From: Helopsaltes ochotensis
Lineage: Eukaryota; Chordata; Aves; Passeriformes; Locustellidae
DNA: 64,000 nucleotides
NCBI GenBank assembly: GCA_013400155.1
Contig: VXBM01000016.1
Span: forward strand, 1,562,457 to 1,626,456
Direction: 5' to 3'
Shown here one piece after another: positions 13,801 through 28,383 of the stretch. The position numbers were made by a program, and so were the translations under genes. Each line of letters opens with the position of its first letter. Position 1 is the stretch's first letter. The notes beneath the pieces were generated by a model. The model was not told the origin of the DNA and did not search any database. It saw only the letters and a program-made list of their open reading frames with translations.

Positions 13801-14861
13801 CACAGTCTAATCAGATACCTACTATTGGTCCCTTTTACACAGCTCTTCTCTCTTCCCCAGTCACAGCTGTATTCCACTGGTGGACAAATTGATTACAAAA
13901 TGTTTGATGCATCACAGGGCTCCTGGGAAATTCAATAAGAGATCATTGCAAGGACTCCGGAGCTGAAATGGTTTACTACAGTTGTACACCATCTAGGAAA
14001 TGTGCTTTTGCAAAAGAACAGCTTTTTGCTCCCTGTCTGCTGTTGGAAAAACAACCTCTCACTACGAAGAAAAGGTGAACTACTCAATTTTCTGAGTTAC
14101 AGGAACAGGCCCAAAAAACTACATAAAAGCTTCAGATGGATTTTTCTACCTTCCCTCAACTCCAAAGAACAGATTTTTTGCTTTCTTTTATTCTTTTCCC
14201 TTCTATTTTCCTCACTTCCATTTCCTTGCCTGGTGCTCCAAATACTCTGTCACCAAATGGCTAGAGAATTAGTAGGAGCTAATAGCTGTTGCCAGAAAGA
14301 GGAAATACAGTGCAACAACACATTTAGTTTTATTGGATGTCCATAATGTAAATTAGTGTTTCACGAGCCATTTGAACAGAAAGTTACCAAACTTTAGAAA
14401 AGACAATTCAAGGACAACAGAATAGAGGGTTAGGGATCACTTAAAAAAACTTCTTAGTTTATGAAAGCAGCATAAGGAAACTCATAGGCAGACTGTCCAA
14501 GCAATCATAGCTTTGGGGCCATTCCTGTGCTTTCAGCTTGCTTCAGCAAATGCCCTACTTACTTTGAAAATGTCTTTCTGGTCCTCATAAAACACCCGTT
14601 TGGCAACAGAAAAGCTCTCCACTGAAGTTTTACAAGACCTTTTTATTAATAGAATAATAATTCTTTCTGCTGTTATTTAACCAGACTGTCACTTTTAGGC
14701 TAGAATTTCTGTTAAAACCTAAGAAGTACCATTCCCTGGTTTCCAAGAGAGGTGCATTTCTGCAGGCCTTGCTGAGACCCACCCTTTTACCTCACCTCTA
14801 ACATGTGCAGATTTTGCCACTTGCAGCATCCCTCCTTTCCTTGCTTACTCACTCTGCTATG

Positions 14862-15173
14862 ATTAGTTACACATGCAAATCAGCAGATAAGACACAGAAA
14901 CAAACAGCATGCATTTATATAGTTTTCACTTAAATGCCACAAACTATCCTTTCCCAGGTGGTGTGCAGCTTCCTATAGATTTGCATCCTCTGCACCTGTC
15001 CCCCAGTGCAATCTGTCTCTGTTTCCCACAGCTATCCCTTCTCCCAGAGCCACCAGCCCCCGGCAGTGGTGCTGCCATGTGCCTGTGTATTGTCCCCGCT
15101 GTCCCGCTGGTGGATGCTAACCCTGGCACCACATGGCTCGGCTCTGCCTGCCCCCTCCAGCCTTGACTCAGCA
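14862..15173. promoter_or_regulatory. Candidate enhancer-like motif cluster
   Basis: A perfect octamer ATGCAAAT (14873-14880) lies five bases before a GATA motif AGATAAG (14885-14891), with TGATTAG just upstream (14859-14865). About 270 bp further on, TGACTCAGCA (15164-15173) is a perfect NF-E2/Maf-AP-1 type element on the other strand. These motifs are seen directly; enhancer function is inference from clustering only. Confidence 0.25.
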
Positions 15174-18100
15174 GGCTGCTTTTAGAAAACTTGCCGAAAT
15201 TTATCTTCAGGACTTCTAACACACTGTCACAACCTGTTCTAAATCAGCCAGTATTTCCAAAAGTGTTCAACGTATAAAAAGCCCAACTGCATAATCCCCA
15301 TTTCTTTAGGAAAACATGTTTAAAAAGCAGGAATATAATTAGAACATTTCCATTTGAAGGCAAAAGGAGCAAGTCCCTCCATAGGGTTTAGGAAAAAGAA
15401 GGGGGGAAAAAAGCACATCAAGAGCAAACAAATGAAAATTTCTAAATACGTTTGAAAATACAGTAGTAGCTATTAAAATAGCATTGCACACAAAACTGAT
15501 AAGTAAGCATATTTCAGGGGCTTGATCAGAAACTGATGTCCTGTTCATTGGAAATGCTCCTTCACTAGCTAGAAACTTTGTTTTGTTACTATAGTTACTG
15601 TCACTACAAGTGGCCCTGACTAAGGCATGAAGTATTTGTTATATAAAACCTCAACACAACTGCAGCCTTAAACTTCAGAAAGTACCAGCTCTGTGCTCAG
15701 TCCCCTTTGCAAATTCTATTCCAAGCCCAAGCTCAAAATGCTTTTATGCCAAATAGGGCACACTCTTGAGCAGCAGTTTAACAGTACTATTTAAGTGCTG
15801 AAAGCATAATCAACATTGTTCACAATACACACTACAACTGTGAGGGAATTTAGATGGACTGTGCACTGTGCAAGGGAGCAGTGACTTCCTCCCTGGAAAA
15901 TTAATGCTCTTAGCAGCGGCTGAGAGGTACAAGAGAAACTGGCAATCAACCTTAATAAAATTTGCTGACTGACCATTGAATTTGATGGGAAAAAATGCCT
16001 GGAGGCAGGAAGCGCACCATGTAGAAAACACATCCTGCAGCACTGCAGTTTTTTTATTTCATTATATTTTCATCAGCTTAGTTTGATGAGGTTTAATATC
16101 CATAAGAAAAAAATAAATACGCTCTCTTTCTTGGCCTTTAATATATTCTGGTTTCACGTAATTTTCTTCTTGTTCTTGTGGGGGATATTTTCAGCTAGAC
16201 AAACTGCTATTACGGATAATCTTGGAAAAGCAGCTTATGAGATCCCCAGTGAAAACAGGGAGATGACAGAACCTCACTTTTTAAGGTAGTCATCTGATGC
16301 TGATACTCCAGCACAATGTGCCAGTCTGCTTCAAGCCATCTGCACCATTCTCAGCTGTGCTTTTTTTCCCCTACTTGGTTAGGGTAAAACATTGTGGCTT
16401 TCCTTCTCTTCAGCTTGAAATCCAGACACTAAGCGTTTTCTTAAAAGGCCAACAGCCCACACAAGAACCTGCCTGCCAGTGACTGTAAGCATTAAACAAG
16501 TGCCAAGGTCAGAAAATATATCCGTTTGTACACTTGCTTTCCTGCAGTAAGCATTGCTCAAGGTTTGGGTCAAGCCAATGATCAGGGATATTTCTACTAC
16601 AGCACTATTTAGTTAACTTCTGAAATGGCAGATGTAGCCATTTATGCTACTTAGCTTAAGCTTTAAGCAATTTGAATGCTACAGAAAACTGGAAGAGAGT
16701 ATCTTCCCTTCCGCCCTCAGAGCTGACACCCTGTACTATTCTTAGTGTGGTGTTAATTTCAGAGTTCACACATCAGAGGAAGCATTTCGAATTTATTCAT
16801 TCATTTGTGAGAATCTCTACAGGGCTTTGTCCTTAATGACTGAGCAACGCCTTTTTTTTTTTTTCAGCTGTGACATTATTTGCAACCAGTCTTACAGCTT
16901 ATTACAGCCTCATAAATGCTTAAGGGCAAATCTGCCCTACCCTGTAAGAAACATGATTTCCTTAAGGTGCTGTTTGGATATAGAATTGCTTCATCGGTTC
17001 TTCCCTGTAATAACAGTGCTTGCAGTGACACCTAAAACCATGATTTCTGTCTCTTGTATGTCTGGCAAATAATCCTGGACTAATGGCCTCATCTATGTAG
17101 GCAAATAATGAGTACCTGCTGGAATACGTAATTTGTGAGTACTGCTGCTATCTTTTTGTAGCACTGCAACTTTACACTGTACTGATGCTTAGACTGCCTT
17201 AGAGAAAAAAATAAATGATTGTTCAGCTACGATATTTTTTGTGCCCAGAATTCCCAAGCTCAGGGTGAAAGTTGTTAAACATATAAAATGAGACATTTGC
17301 TCTGCCATGTGCAGAGGCCAATTAGATGAGATCAGAAGTAGATCCTGCCTTATTTAAAATACAGGTTTTGCATCGGAAGTTTGCAGGAGATCTAGAAGGA
17401 GAAATGAGTAAAGTCTAAGTTAATACCTGATGAACATCAATTAAAAAAACCTTGCAAGGATTAGGCATGTTTTGAGCCAGTGAGGCATCTGAAGAAGTTC
17501 TTTTTTTCTTTTAAGACTAGATTGACCTCTAGAACATCAAAAATCTGAACTAGAATTCCCTATACACTTTCCAGTGTTGCTATCACAGCTAATGAGCTGA
17601 ATAAAATCCCCCTGCAGTAGCTTATTTAGATACTGTCCTTCACAGTATCATCACAGGATTTAAATAATAAACCAACACTACAGAAGTTTAACACATTTGT
17701 TTCTAAATTACACCAAAAATTAGGTTAAAGGGTAGGGGTAAGCTTTAAGTCAAGCTTGCTTTGCTGTCTTCCTTTCCCTCTATATCAGTCAAATCTTTTA
17801 AAACAATGGCTTGATCCAGACGCATTTTGCTTTTTCTTTTTTTTTCCCAATTGTAAGAACCATAATGGGGTTTCGCTCAAAAGCAGTCTTACACATGTGG
17901 GATAAAATCTGTCTGCCAAAACTAAGAAATACACCCTGTCTAGGGCAGTACAGAGAAGGGAAATAACACCAAAGACCACAGGCTTTCAAATGTAAGTTTT
18001 CCTGCCCTGCAAAACCAGGTAGTGCACAACACACATTTGGACATCATTATCCTGCAGGATCTCCCTTCCTCTTCCCCACGGGCATTTTGCACAGGACCAT

Positions 18101-21100
18101 GCCCCTGCTGTGGAAACCCTGATGTTTGCAGGTGGCCAGTGAAGCAGCAGGCAATTGCTAGCTGCCACAGGAAAAAAAGCAACATAATTCCACAGCTGCT
18201 AATAGAGCAGACTTCAATCCCTACTATACTTGAAAATCTTTTGGTGTGAAGGCTCCAAAGAGCCCATATATATTGAATCTTTTTTTTTTTTCCTTAAGTG
18301 GACTTGAAATACAAAAACCTTGTTTCAGTTGGCATTTCCAAACTGACAATGTGCAGCCTCTTGATTAAGATGGGACATAGTTTATACCCCTGGCAACAAA
18401 GGAGACTCCAGACATTTCCATCTGCTTTAACAGCAGAGCAATAAACAAGAAAATGTACTATCCAGTTTAGTTTCAGAAGAATGCTCTTCATAGAAAGATA
18501 ATTTAGTAAATGCATCCTGACTTTTACATATAAATGTATATGAAGTAGCACTAATTCACATAAGCACTCCGGATGCAAAGAAAACCAAACAAATCACAAA
18601 TCCCTCCAAACAATAAACTCCCAATATTACTGTGCACAGCTTTCAACAAATCCCACTACAGAACAGCACTGTAGTAGGACTGCTCAAAGGCAGCCAAAGT
18701 CTCAGTGCTCTCCCTCTCAGGAGCCATTCTTTCTGGAGATGTAGGAAGAAAACAGATTAAAGCAATCCCACATAGATTAAAAATCCTCCAGGGGTGAGAT
18801 CAGCACAGTTGCATGGCCACAACATGAACCACCCAAAATGAACACTGGCCCCATGCCACCTACCAGCGGCTTCCTGAGGCGCACATTACTGCTAGCTTTG
18901 TTTTAACACAGTACATGGGACATCTAAGCCTTGGAGACTAGTCTGTGCAGGCCAGGAAAATCCCTGACACTGTTGCTCTCAAAGACCTTGTCTGTTATGC
19001 AGCGCTAGTTACCATCAGTGCTCTGCCTGCTCTGGTGAAGCCCCCTCACCTCTTTTCGAGGCCGCACTGCCATCTGAGAAATCTGGGTTTTACTGATACG
19101 CTTGCTGCTGCTTTTTAAAGCTACCTCAAGTACTCATTCTTAACACCTGCCTTGCAAAAGTGCACAGATCCAGTCTACTCAGTGCCCATCTGTCATTTTT
19201 GCATCTTTATCTGGCAGGGAGTTCCACTGCTCCCGGTGCGGCCCCTGGCACGTGCACCTGGGGATGGGAGATGCTGTATATTCTTCTCCTCAAGTGCCAT
19301 TCTGCAATGCTGCATCATGTTGGCCTCTCAAAGCACTGAAATGGTCTGTGCAGGGCTGGAGAAGACTTCAAGCTGCTCCTCACAGCTGTATCCCTTTGGT
19401 TCATGTTGGGTTATGTCATTCCTACTGTGCACTATTGCACACTTAAACATTACTGAAATGCCAAGCGGAGGAGTTTTCCCTTTTTCTTCACACAGAAAGT
19501 TCCTGCCTTTTGAAGAAGTATACAAAATGGTTGACTGATGAAACTCAGGGGCAGGAAGCAGGGCCTCCTCTTTCACTCAGCAGCACAGCTCTTTGCCAAC
19601 TGGTCATCTCTCCTGTTCTTACACAGACTGCAGAGACATGTATATTCCCAGCTGGGTTCAGACTCCCACTGCACTACATACCCTACCACCAATGGAAAGA
19701 CACTGACCTTGTCTTGAGAAAATACAAGAAAAACTACAGGAAAATCTAAAGTCATCATAAGCACTAAGACAGCAGATGCAAACAGCCAGATAGCAGAAAA
19801 AAAAAATAAAAGAAAAAAAATAACATTAAAACATGTTCAGGAGCCTATTCACTACGAATTTCCCATCAACTACTTACTGGTACGAACTTGATTTGAGATA
19901 CTAGTTATCAACCTCCTGCCATTTCTCCAGCTGATAGAGACATATGGAATAGAGTTCACTGCATTAATTTGCCATTAATTTCCAGTTCACATGTCCAGCC
20001 ACAGTACTCAGAAACACAATTCTATCTCATACTTGCATCGTTACGGGTTGAATTTTCTGTTGGTGTATGTAGAAAAAACTCTGTTAATGACTGTGGTGCT
20101 TGATTAGGCCATTTAGCACTCCATCCTGATATTCCCTCTTCCTCCTAAAATACAGCCTTATGACAAATTTAATGCTGAACTACATACATAACAGAAAGCT
20201 TCAAGTCAAGGTAAAATTGAATAAGGGAAAGTAAAATGATTTATATTATCTCTTTCCTGTTGTAGAAATGTTAGCATAATAAGAAATATGTCATGATATT
20301 TTCTAAGACATGTTGATAACACAGAACTTCTAGGTTACAAGCTCTCTCTCCATGATAACACCTCTATTCATCATTATCTTTCCTTTACAAAAAGAAACTA
20401 AAATATTAAGTAACACCAATAGTGACTAATATCAAATAGTATGACTGTGCCTGCTTACATATTTGGTTCTGCAGAACTTAAAGACAATGGCAAGAGAAGC
20501 TGACTTACCATCTAAGATGCAATTATTGCCAATTACTGCAAGTATTTCTAAGACAGTGAAGAGCAAGGGTTTTTCCCTGTTTTCAGAAGGTAAAAACCAC
20601 ATCTGTAGCTGAAAAATTACCATACTTAGTCTGTGTTCCCTGGTGAGTTATTCAGAACGTCTGAATAAATCTCCCTCTTCTTTTTGAAGAAAAATACAAA
20701 TCAAAACATTTTGTGCTCTTTTCATTAGATAAATAAATACTCCTAGGACCTTAGAGCAGAAGTCACTCAAGGCTGAAATTTCCAGCTGGAAAGAAAAAAG
20801 CCAACTCTTTCACTGAGTGATCAGAGCACTACACTCTACTCATCTCAAGACAACATAGCTTGAGCACACTGCAGACTTATTGGAAAGTAATTTCCTGCAC
20901 TGAAAAACAATTTGCTAAGCATAACATCCATGCCTCTCCGTATTTCAGGATCTGTTTTCCAGTAATGGTTATCAACAGTAATTCTCAGTGAACTCTATTT
21001 TTTATTCTTAAAAATCAATTCATCAATTCCCTACCAAAAAAAAATCACTCTTTATCATCCTTGCATTTGAGACTTTTTACAGGTTTCAGAAAATATTTTC

Positions 21101-24100
21101 CCATACTTCCCTGCTAATCAGTTTCTGAGAGCCTCAGGAAACAATTTCAGATTACTGTATCTGTATGTTTGACAGAAGACTTTCTATAAGCTTTCACCTT
21201 CACCAGATGTGAAGCAATGAAAAAATAAGACAAGCAGGGTATTTTGTTTTCTCTTTTATCTATATATCGAGAGTGCCTTGAAGGAGTTCAGGAAGGCTCC
21301 AAAACCCTGTTGATCTCCAGCAGAATCGCTGTCTGAAGTTGCTACTAAAAGCTGGCACTCCATTCAGCCCCACTGACTACCTGTGTAGCCCCATAGCAGG
21401 AGGAGAAAGTTTAAAGCTGGGCTTCCCACACCAACACCGCTTTTCTCCCTTGGTTCTCTTTTTGATTTCCAGGCAGCAAGCATGCCTTCGGTTCTCCTTG
21501 GGATCTCCATGACCCAGGTCTACCTTTGGAGGTCACAAAATCACCTGGTGGAAACACAGGGATCTCAATCATTAAGTCCATTCTCACCTTAGATAACATG
21601 CACATACTATGGCTAAACTCCATTTCTAAAAGTTCGTACTGACAATGACTCTCCTGCCCAGATAATACACACATGTATTTTTCAATATACTCTGGTATCC
21701 AGTGTAGACAGTCAGGGCTCCTAAACACTTCCTTTGAGTTTAAAGGAGAACATGCTGCAGCTGTCCAAAAGAAAATGGCCCTTAGTAGGGAGCAAAAAAA
21801 AGCTGGGGGGACTAACTCATTAGTAAGGGAGATGTACACAGCTCTGAAGTACAGAACCTGTGGCCGGTAACTCAAATGAGCCATGCTGTTCCTGCAGTTT
21901 TGTATCCTAAATTCCTTATGTCTGCATTTGCATAACCAGTGTTACCTCTCCAATGCCAAAACAAACATCTAGAAGCGCTGCTGCTCACTATAAAGGCCCT
22001 AAATGCATGGAGGCAGTAGCCATTTACTCAGATACTAGAGAAAAAAGATGTTATGAAATAAAATTGACTTTTCATCCAGAGGAAAAATCTTAGCCATTAC
22101 TGTTAAGGCTGGAAAACTGCTTATCTGTTCTTTCTTCTCATACCATACTCAGAAAATTAGTCTGCAGTAGGTTTCCTCTCTAAGCTCCATTTAACTCCTT
22201 TTATTCACATCCTGAACCCTGTGCTATGAAGGAATGGAATTCTCTCCAGTTACCTTTGAATCCAGCCCTGTAATTTTAAAATGGATTGATAATGTACACT
22301 AAAACAAATGCATTCCTGGGACAAACAGACATTATCTAGGGGGATATTTCTTTCCACCACACCAAGCTGGTAAATAAAAGGCTATCACGCTCACCTGCTG
22401 AATTTTTGTCTTAGATCAGACTGCGATCCTTGGAGAAGCATGCATATGTCAATTTGAACCTGCCAAAAGAGGAATCCAATCTTGGATACCGTAACTCATG
22501 AACTCATTTTGTTTCTTCATCATGGGGAGCAAGAGGGGCAGTGCCAGAGGTATGGAAATAAATCCAAACCAGAAAAAAGCACAGTTGGATTTCTTAATTT
22601 TTTTTTTCACCTTTAGGTGTCTGTGTTATCTTTAATAGGAGTCAGGAGACTACCTTAAAGCTTTTCTTTCATATATTTGCCATACAAACACTCAATATCA
22701 TTACTAGTTCTACAGAGTATAGTCCCAATTATTGCAATATATCACCAAGGTATTTTAAGGTTAATTCTATAAGAACAAAGAATTGTAACATGTCAACAGA
22801 AGCAAACTTTCATGGTTACTACAGACAAAATCCCAGCTCAACCCTTCCATCTCTACATCTCTCATTTTAGTGAATCACATAGCCTAACACATTTTGTATT
22901 GTAGCACAGTACTGTTACATCACTCAAGTACATTCTTCCATTTTTTATTACTTTGTGTTATTGTCTGGGGTGTCAATAAAGAAATAAAAACATTTTTGGG
23001 TCACTCTAACCAGCCAGGGTGTAAACACACCACTACAAGGAGTCAGCTTACAAAAGCTCCACCCTTAAGAGTTTTGAATATGCTATTTATAAAAGTTATC
23101 TAGCATGATCAAATGCTACAGCCAAAATATTAATCTGTCCTTGCCTTAGATCTTACACCCTTGAGGAATTCAAACAAAACAGTATTCTGAGAATTTTAAC
23201 AAGCTGTTCTCTCACCAAGATGTACTTGTTTCCTTGCCTCCTGCCTAAGGATGAACTGGAATCATATAAATGGGCTGATCTGACTCTCTAAAGCTAAGAG
23301 GCCACCACCACTTCCATGAGAAAAGCGGTAAAACCATTCCAGGGCATGCACACCTGTAGTACCTGGCGGTGGGAGGTGGGAGGGGCAGGGGACACAACTA
23401 TCTTCACTTAACAGCGGTAGTGTAGATCAGCCACAACACAAAGGTGGGCAAACCATTGTCTGAGAGACAATCGTGTTCTCCATGAAGATTATAGGCAAAA
23501 ACACAGATCTACTTTACTGCTGCCAACGGTACTGCCGGACTCTACCAGTGCCCATAAAGACATGGCTCAAAGAAGGCACGAGTTGTTTATTTTCAACACA
23601 CAAGAAAGAGCGTGACAAGCAGTGGAAAGAGAATTCAAACTGGAAATGACAGCTTAATCCTGCATTTTGAGATCCTGACTTCACATCAGGATTGCATTTC
23701 TTTTCAGGTGAATGGAAGCACCTGGTAAATGACATTGCTTATATTCCACAGAATAGCTCTCCCCACAATAAGTCTGCACCAGACTATGACAAATAAATCT
23801 TGCCAGACGATTACTTCACATGTCCTTAATGAAATTAATGTAGCAGTGATGAAATCAAGGACATTTTCTGGCAGTAAACCACTTCTAATCGAGAAGAAGA
23901 CTTCATATTTTGAAGGCTGGCTGTAACAAAGAAACTATTTCTGCTACAACAACACCAACACCAAGACAACAAGCACAATTCCCAGAGCAGAATTTACTTC
24001 CTTTTTTAATAAACGTTTTCCAAGATACACATTTAATATTTATTTGCCTTCTGAGCCTTTTTTTGTCCCCACTACATTTACAGTAATTACTTTTGTGCTA

Positions 24101-27100
24101 GCTTTTTGTAGAACAAAAGCACCTGCATTTGACAGCTACATTGCTTCAAAACACCAACCCACCTGTTTCTTTTTGAGTCTTTATGCGTAGAACAGCAGTG
24201 CTTCCCAAAAGTTTTGTTATTTCTCTTTGTAACTAGTTTACAGACTCTGAAAGCAACAGAATAGTGACTTATAGTCTAGAAAGAGAAGGAATACTAGCAC
24301 CTGTTCATTTAAGAGAGTTACAACCCCTGTACAACATGCAGAACGGCCACAGAGACATGATAATTTAACAAAATATCTACCATCACATTGGGCAGCAAGT
24401 AGATGATGTGACATGTTATGCCAGAGGATTGTATTGCTCTGACATAACAGGGAGTCATTCAGGAGATAGGAAACTACTTGGTGAACAACAGAATAGGTTT
24501 GGGTAAGCAGTCTGGGAACAATGCAATATCCATAAAATTGATACGCTATTTCCAACTTCATACTTGGTATAGACTTTATTTTTTTTTTTTCCCATGCTGA
24601 AAGCTAACCAATTAGAGCTAGAAGATAACCAGAGTGCAAAACAGTAGTCTGGAAGAGTGGCTGAATCAGGAAGGCAAAGACACTTTTACACAAGCAAAAA
24701 TGGGAGGAAGTATTACTAGCTGAAAATAAAGGAGCATGTTAGCTTCTGTGGTGGATTCTGCAGGCTGCTAGACCCATGGGACTTCTGCATGGAACAATGT
24801 AAGGTGGATACAGACTTTAAAAAGCAAAATTCTTTCTAAATAAACAATGAGTTATTTCAAGAAGATCACCTGGAGGGCAAAGGAGTGTTCACTAACATTA
24901 TTTCTTCTCTGAGACAAGCCTGTGGAGGCAATCACTGCCAGACCCAGGTCGAACACTAACCGAAGGCTGGTCTTTGAGCTGGAAAACAATTACAGGAACC
25001 CATCTTCAGAAAGGCTTATGATTAGCATTACTCACCTGGAGGGGAGACACCTGATGCAAACAGGAGTCTTCTTACCCAAATGTGCTGAAGATAGTCCTTT
25101 CAAAAATGTATACCAAAGCCAACTGCTGGTGCTGCATTCATTTGCTTCTTTTAAAAGCATACCATCATTGACAGGATGTAAAATCACTAAGTTTTATCCT
25201 GGGCAGTCTCATCCCACAGAGTAGTGTCAGCAATTTTTCAGGTGATACCTTCCATGTAAAGGTTGCTATTTCTATCTTTTATAGTCATGGCAAGACAGTG
25301 TATTTCTTGTGGTTCACTCCAGCTTGCAATATGTTCAGCACAGCTGGCTCTCATTCTTCTTTTATGAAGTCTTCCTCTGTCATTGCTTGACAGTACATTC
25401 AAGTGTTCAAATTCAGTCATTCACTGACTGTAATGTAATGGATTTGTTACTATATGCCACCTTTCAAGAAGTCACCTTGCTAAGCTCATTTTGTGCCTTT
25501 TGGATATCCAGCTCTTCAATAGCTCAGTCCAAACCACTGCATCTCTCGCTGTATTCAGTGCCTCTGTTTCACATCCCTCCTCCCTGAGCACCACATCAAC
25601 CTCTGAAATGTGCAGTAAGTGTTTAAACATTTAACAAGGGGCACTTTCAGACATATTTGGGTCAGTATTATGAAGTTCATGCCAAAGGATGTTGTGTGTT
25701 AACTGAGCAATGAGTATATTTTTTCCAACTACTTCAGCCAACAGCCAACTACATGAACCATCCTGCAAAATTTCTTCCTTAAAACTTGTAATGAAAGGAT
25801 TTAATATAAAACCAAAAAAGCAGGAACTAACTCATTTTAGTTACATACCGAGACCAGGGACACAGTATGAGATGGCTGCAGTTTGGGTCAGCTAAGTACT
25901 TAATTTTTTCATATCTTATGCTTTCTTTTATTTAGGATATACATCTAGGTAATGCTTTTGGGCTTTTTTCTGCCATCTGCAGAGCCCTAAGGTCCCTTAA
26001 TGCAGCTTTCATCATCTTTTTTTGATACATGCCATCAAACTGTGCTTCCAAAAAGAGATGTCATTAGGAAGGGAGCCCCCAGGCACCACATTACACAGTT
26101 GCCTGGTTCATATAAATGTGAATTGGGAAAAATAATCAACCACTTTTAAATACAGCTTTAAAATCATGCAGTTGAACTTGCCTACACTGTTTACATGAAA
26201 CATCTTGTAGGCATTCCATACACTAGTAAAATTAGCATTTTTCTATAAGGCAGTAGCAACTGGGGATACACAATAGCATCAGGTCTTTCTCCCTTCAAAG
26301 AGGTTTTACAAAGCAGTAAAGCCCTTCTAGCATAAACTGCACTAAAAAGCCTAAAATGGTTTCAAATTTGGTACAAACTATGGAGGTACTATGCTATTCT
26401 TGCGTTTCCCCTCCTTATTGGATTCCCATTCCTTTTTTCAGAAATATTTGTTTAATTCTATTTTTTAAGCTTTTTGTTTTTTCTTGCCTTGCAACTGACA
26501 TTTCTTCATTCCCTCACTCACGAGTTATTTGCTGTCTAGTTAAGAGAAAGACCCACATGGAAACAGGGTAGTCACACAGTAGAGGCAAGAAGCCAGCCCC
26601 TACTCCTCCACCCATGTGTACCTGTAAATGAATCTCACTGTCAGCATTGTTACACAGCCCTGTGCATGCAAGGAGCAAGGAGGGCCCTTCCAAGGGCACA
26701 CACTTTAGCAGAGCTGTGTCTAGGGGCAAGCATCAACCAGGGCCTTCACTACCAATACTAATTGTTTCTATCAAAAACAACATATTCTGCTACTCCTTGG
26801 CAAAGATCTTCGTGCACATCAAACTTCGCTCTCACAGCAACATAAGAGATAATATTCTTTTCAGCTTTGGGGAAACCATACAGCACAAAGGAACCCACCC
26901 AGCAATCCTCCAAGCTACTTTGCATACAATGTTTGCTACTGTTTTGTCCTCCCCTGAAACATAAATAATCAGTAACTGCTGGGGAAAAGATCCAGGACAC
27001 GATGGACCAGTTGGTCGATCGGACAAGGCAAACACTCTTCTCCTGACATAAACAACTTCTTCCTCTGTCTTGTGTATCTTTAGGTGTTTTTGTAGTCTTC

Positions 27101-28383
27101 AACAAACATCTGATCTCCGACCGTACAAGGTGACCTTTCACTCCATGAGGGTTTTTTAGTATGTTTATTACTTTAAAACCCTAAAATACAATTCAGCAGC
27201 CACTAGGCTATTTCCTGCTTCAGTCATACCTATGCTCATGCTCTGAAGAGATGTTGGCATCATTTTAAGAGAATTTCCATTACTAATTTCCACTTCATTC
27301 TCCAAGATTTGCATTGACAGTCTTAGCTCCTCACATACACAAAGTAACTAACCTCAAAAACACAGGCAGCAAAGCTATTTTAAATGGCAACATGCAGCTT
27401 ACAATGAAAACATTATATGCTGATACAGCACCATAATTCTGAAAGGCCCTAAAGCATTCAAGTTCACCTTTAGACAGCCTCAATCTTCCTTTGACTTTCC
27501 TTTGCTCTGTTAAGATAATATTCCGCTCAGCTTCTGGACTAAACCTGTGGAGGCTGCTCCCTCTCACTTCTGAGAATGCAGGCTATCTAAAGATAATGGT
27601 GCATAGGTTTAGAACACCATTTAAGTATAGGCAATTCCAAATGAAAGTTGGTTTTCCATCAATGCAATAAGATTTTCTGCAGTTTGGCTGAGAAACTCAG
27701 CTAGTATGAAATCACCAGAGAATATTACAGTAGCTTTAATTTTTTCACAGAACAGACAAATTCATTGTTTTGAAAGGTCATGACAGTAAATTGCATGGAA
27801 TTCAATTTACCTCCCTCAGATGGATGAAGGTCTGAGTCAAACATAGAACAGTGGAAGCCTTTGGCTCCAAGAAGTCTGTGCTGATTCAAACCTACTCCCA
27901 GGCAGGCAAATCATCCTTCCTCTCAGCTATACATTATCACAGCTTGTGATTTTCAACTGATCTTTTTCCCCAGCTGTCATATTGCAGAAAATTGTGTCAT
28001 AGATGAGCATCAAAACAATGGTCAATGCAAGAAAAATTTGTTTTTAACCAAATATAATATTATTTGTGATACAGATGCTGTCATAGTTGTCTCACACTCA
28101 CGTCTCCACATCTAAAGTGAAATACAAAAAAAACTACAGGGAGATGTACAGGAAACAACACCATCAGAACAATACAGAACGACAAATACTGGAAAAGAAA
28201 GCAAGCATAAGGATTACTGAAAGATTGTGAAAACAAAAAGTAAAAGAATACCTTCTCCAGGAGGAGAGGGACACACCTGTAACACATGTGATTTAACAGG
28301 CTCCTTGTGCATAACTGAGGACAACAGAGCTAGTGAGCAGTTCATTCCTGACTGGATGCATGGCACCAGGCAACAACTCTTAC

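Larger units (their letters stand above)
1..28383. other. TTC7A intronic sequence (or downstream part); no supported gene
   Basis: No exon with matching phase and TTC7 or other recognisable peptide was found on either strand. Open frames here (the longest is 21411-21884, minus) are short, lack recognisable domains and fit chance in AT-rich DNA. The stretch holds the tRNA-like segment and old CR1 near 2.9-3.65 kb, an 18-bp palindrome, a tandem duplication near 7.8 kb, A/C-rich low-complexity DNA and a motif cluster near 15 kb, all listed separately. A missed exon is possible, because exons under 100 nt are hard to see by eye. Confidence 0.7.

Noticed and set aside
21411..21884. 157-codon open frame on the minus strand, the longest in the window
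   Set aside because: It has no recognisable domain, repeat or signal, and shares its DNA with an open frame on the other strand. In AT-rich DNA of this length one such frame is expected by chance.
24198..24215. CAGTGCTTCCCAAAAG considered as a hAT-Charlie terminal inverted repeat
   Set aside because: No matching inverted partner or 8-bp target duplication found within a reasonable distance.
26758..27141. 127-codon minus frame considered as a processed pseudogene
   Set aside because: The peptide looks protein-like in places (ISYVAVRAKFD, AEYVVFDRN), but I could match it to no family and saw no poly-A tract or flanking repeats. BLASTP of this frame would settle it.
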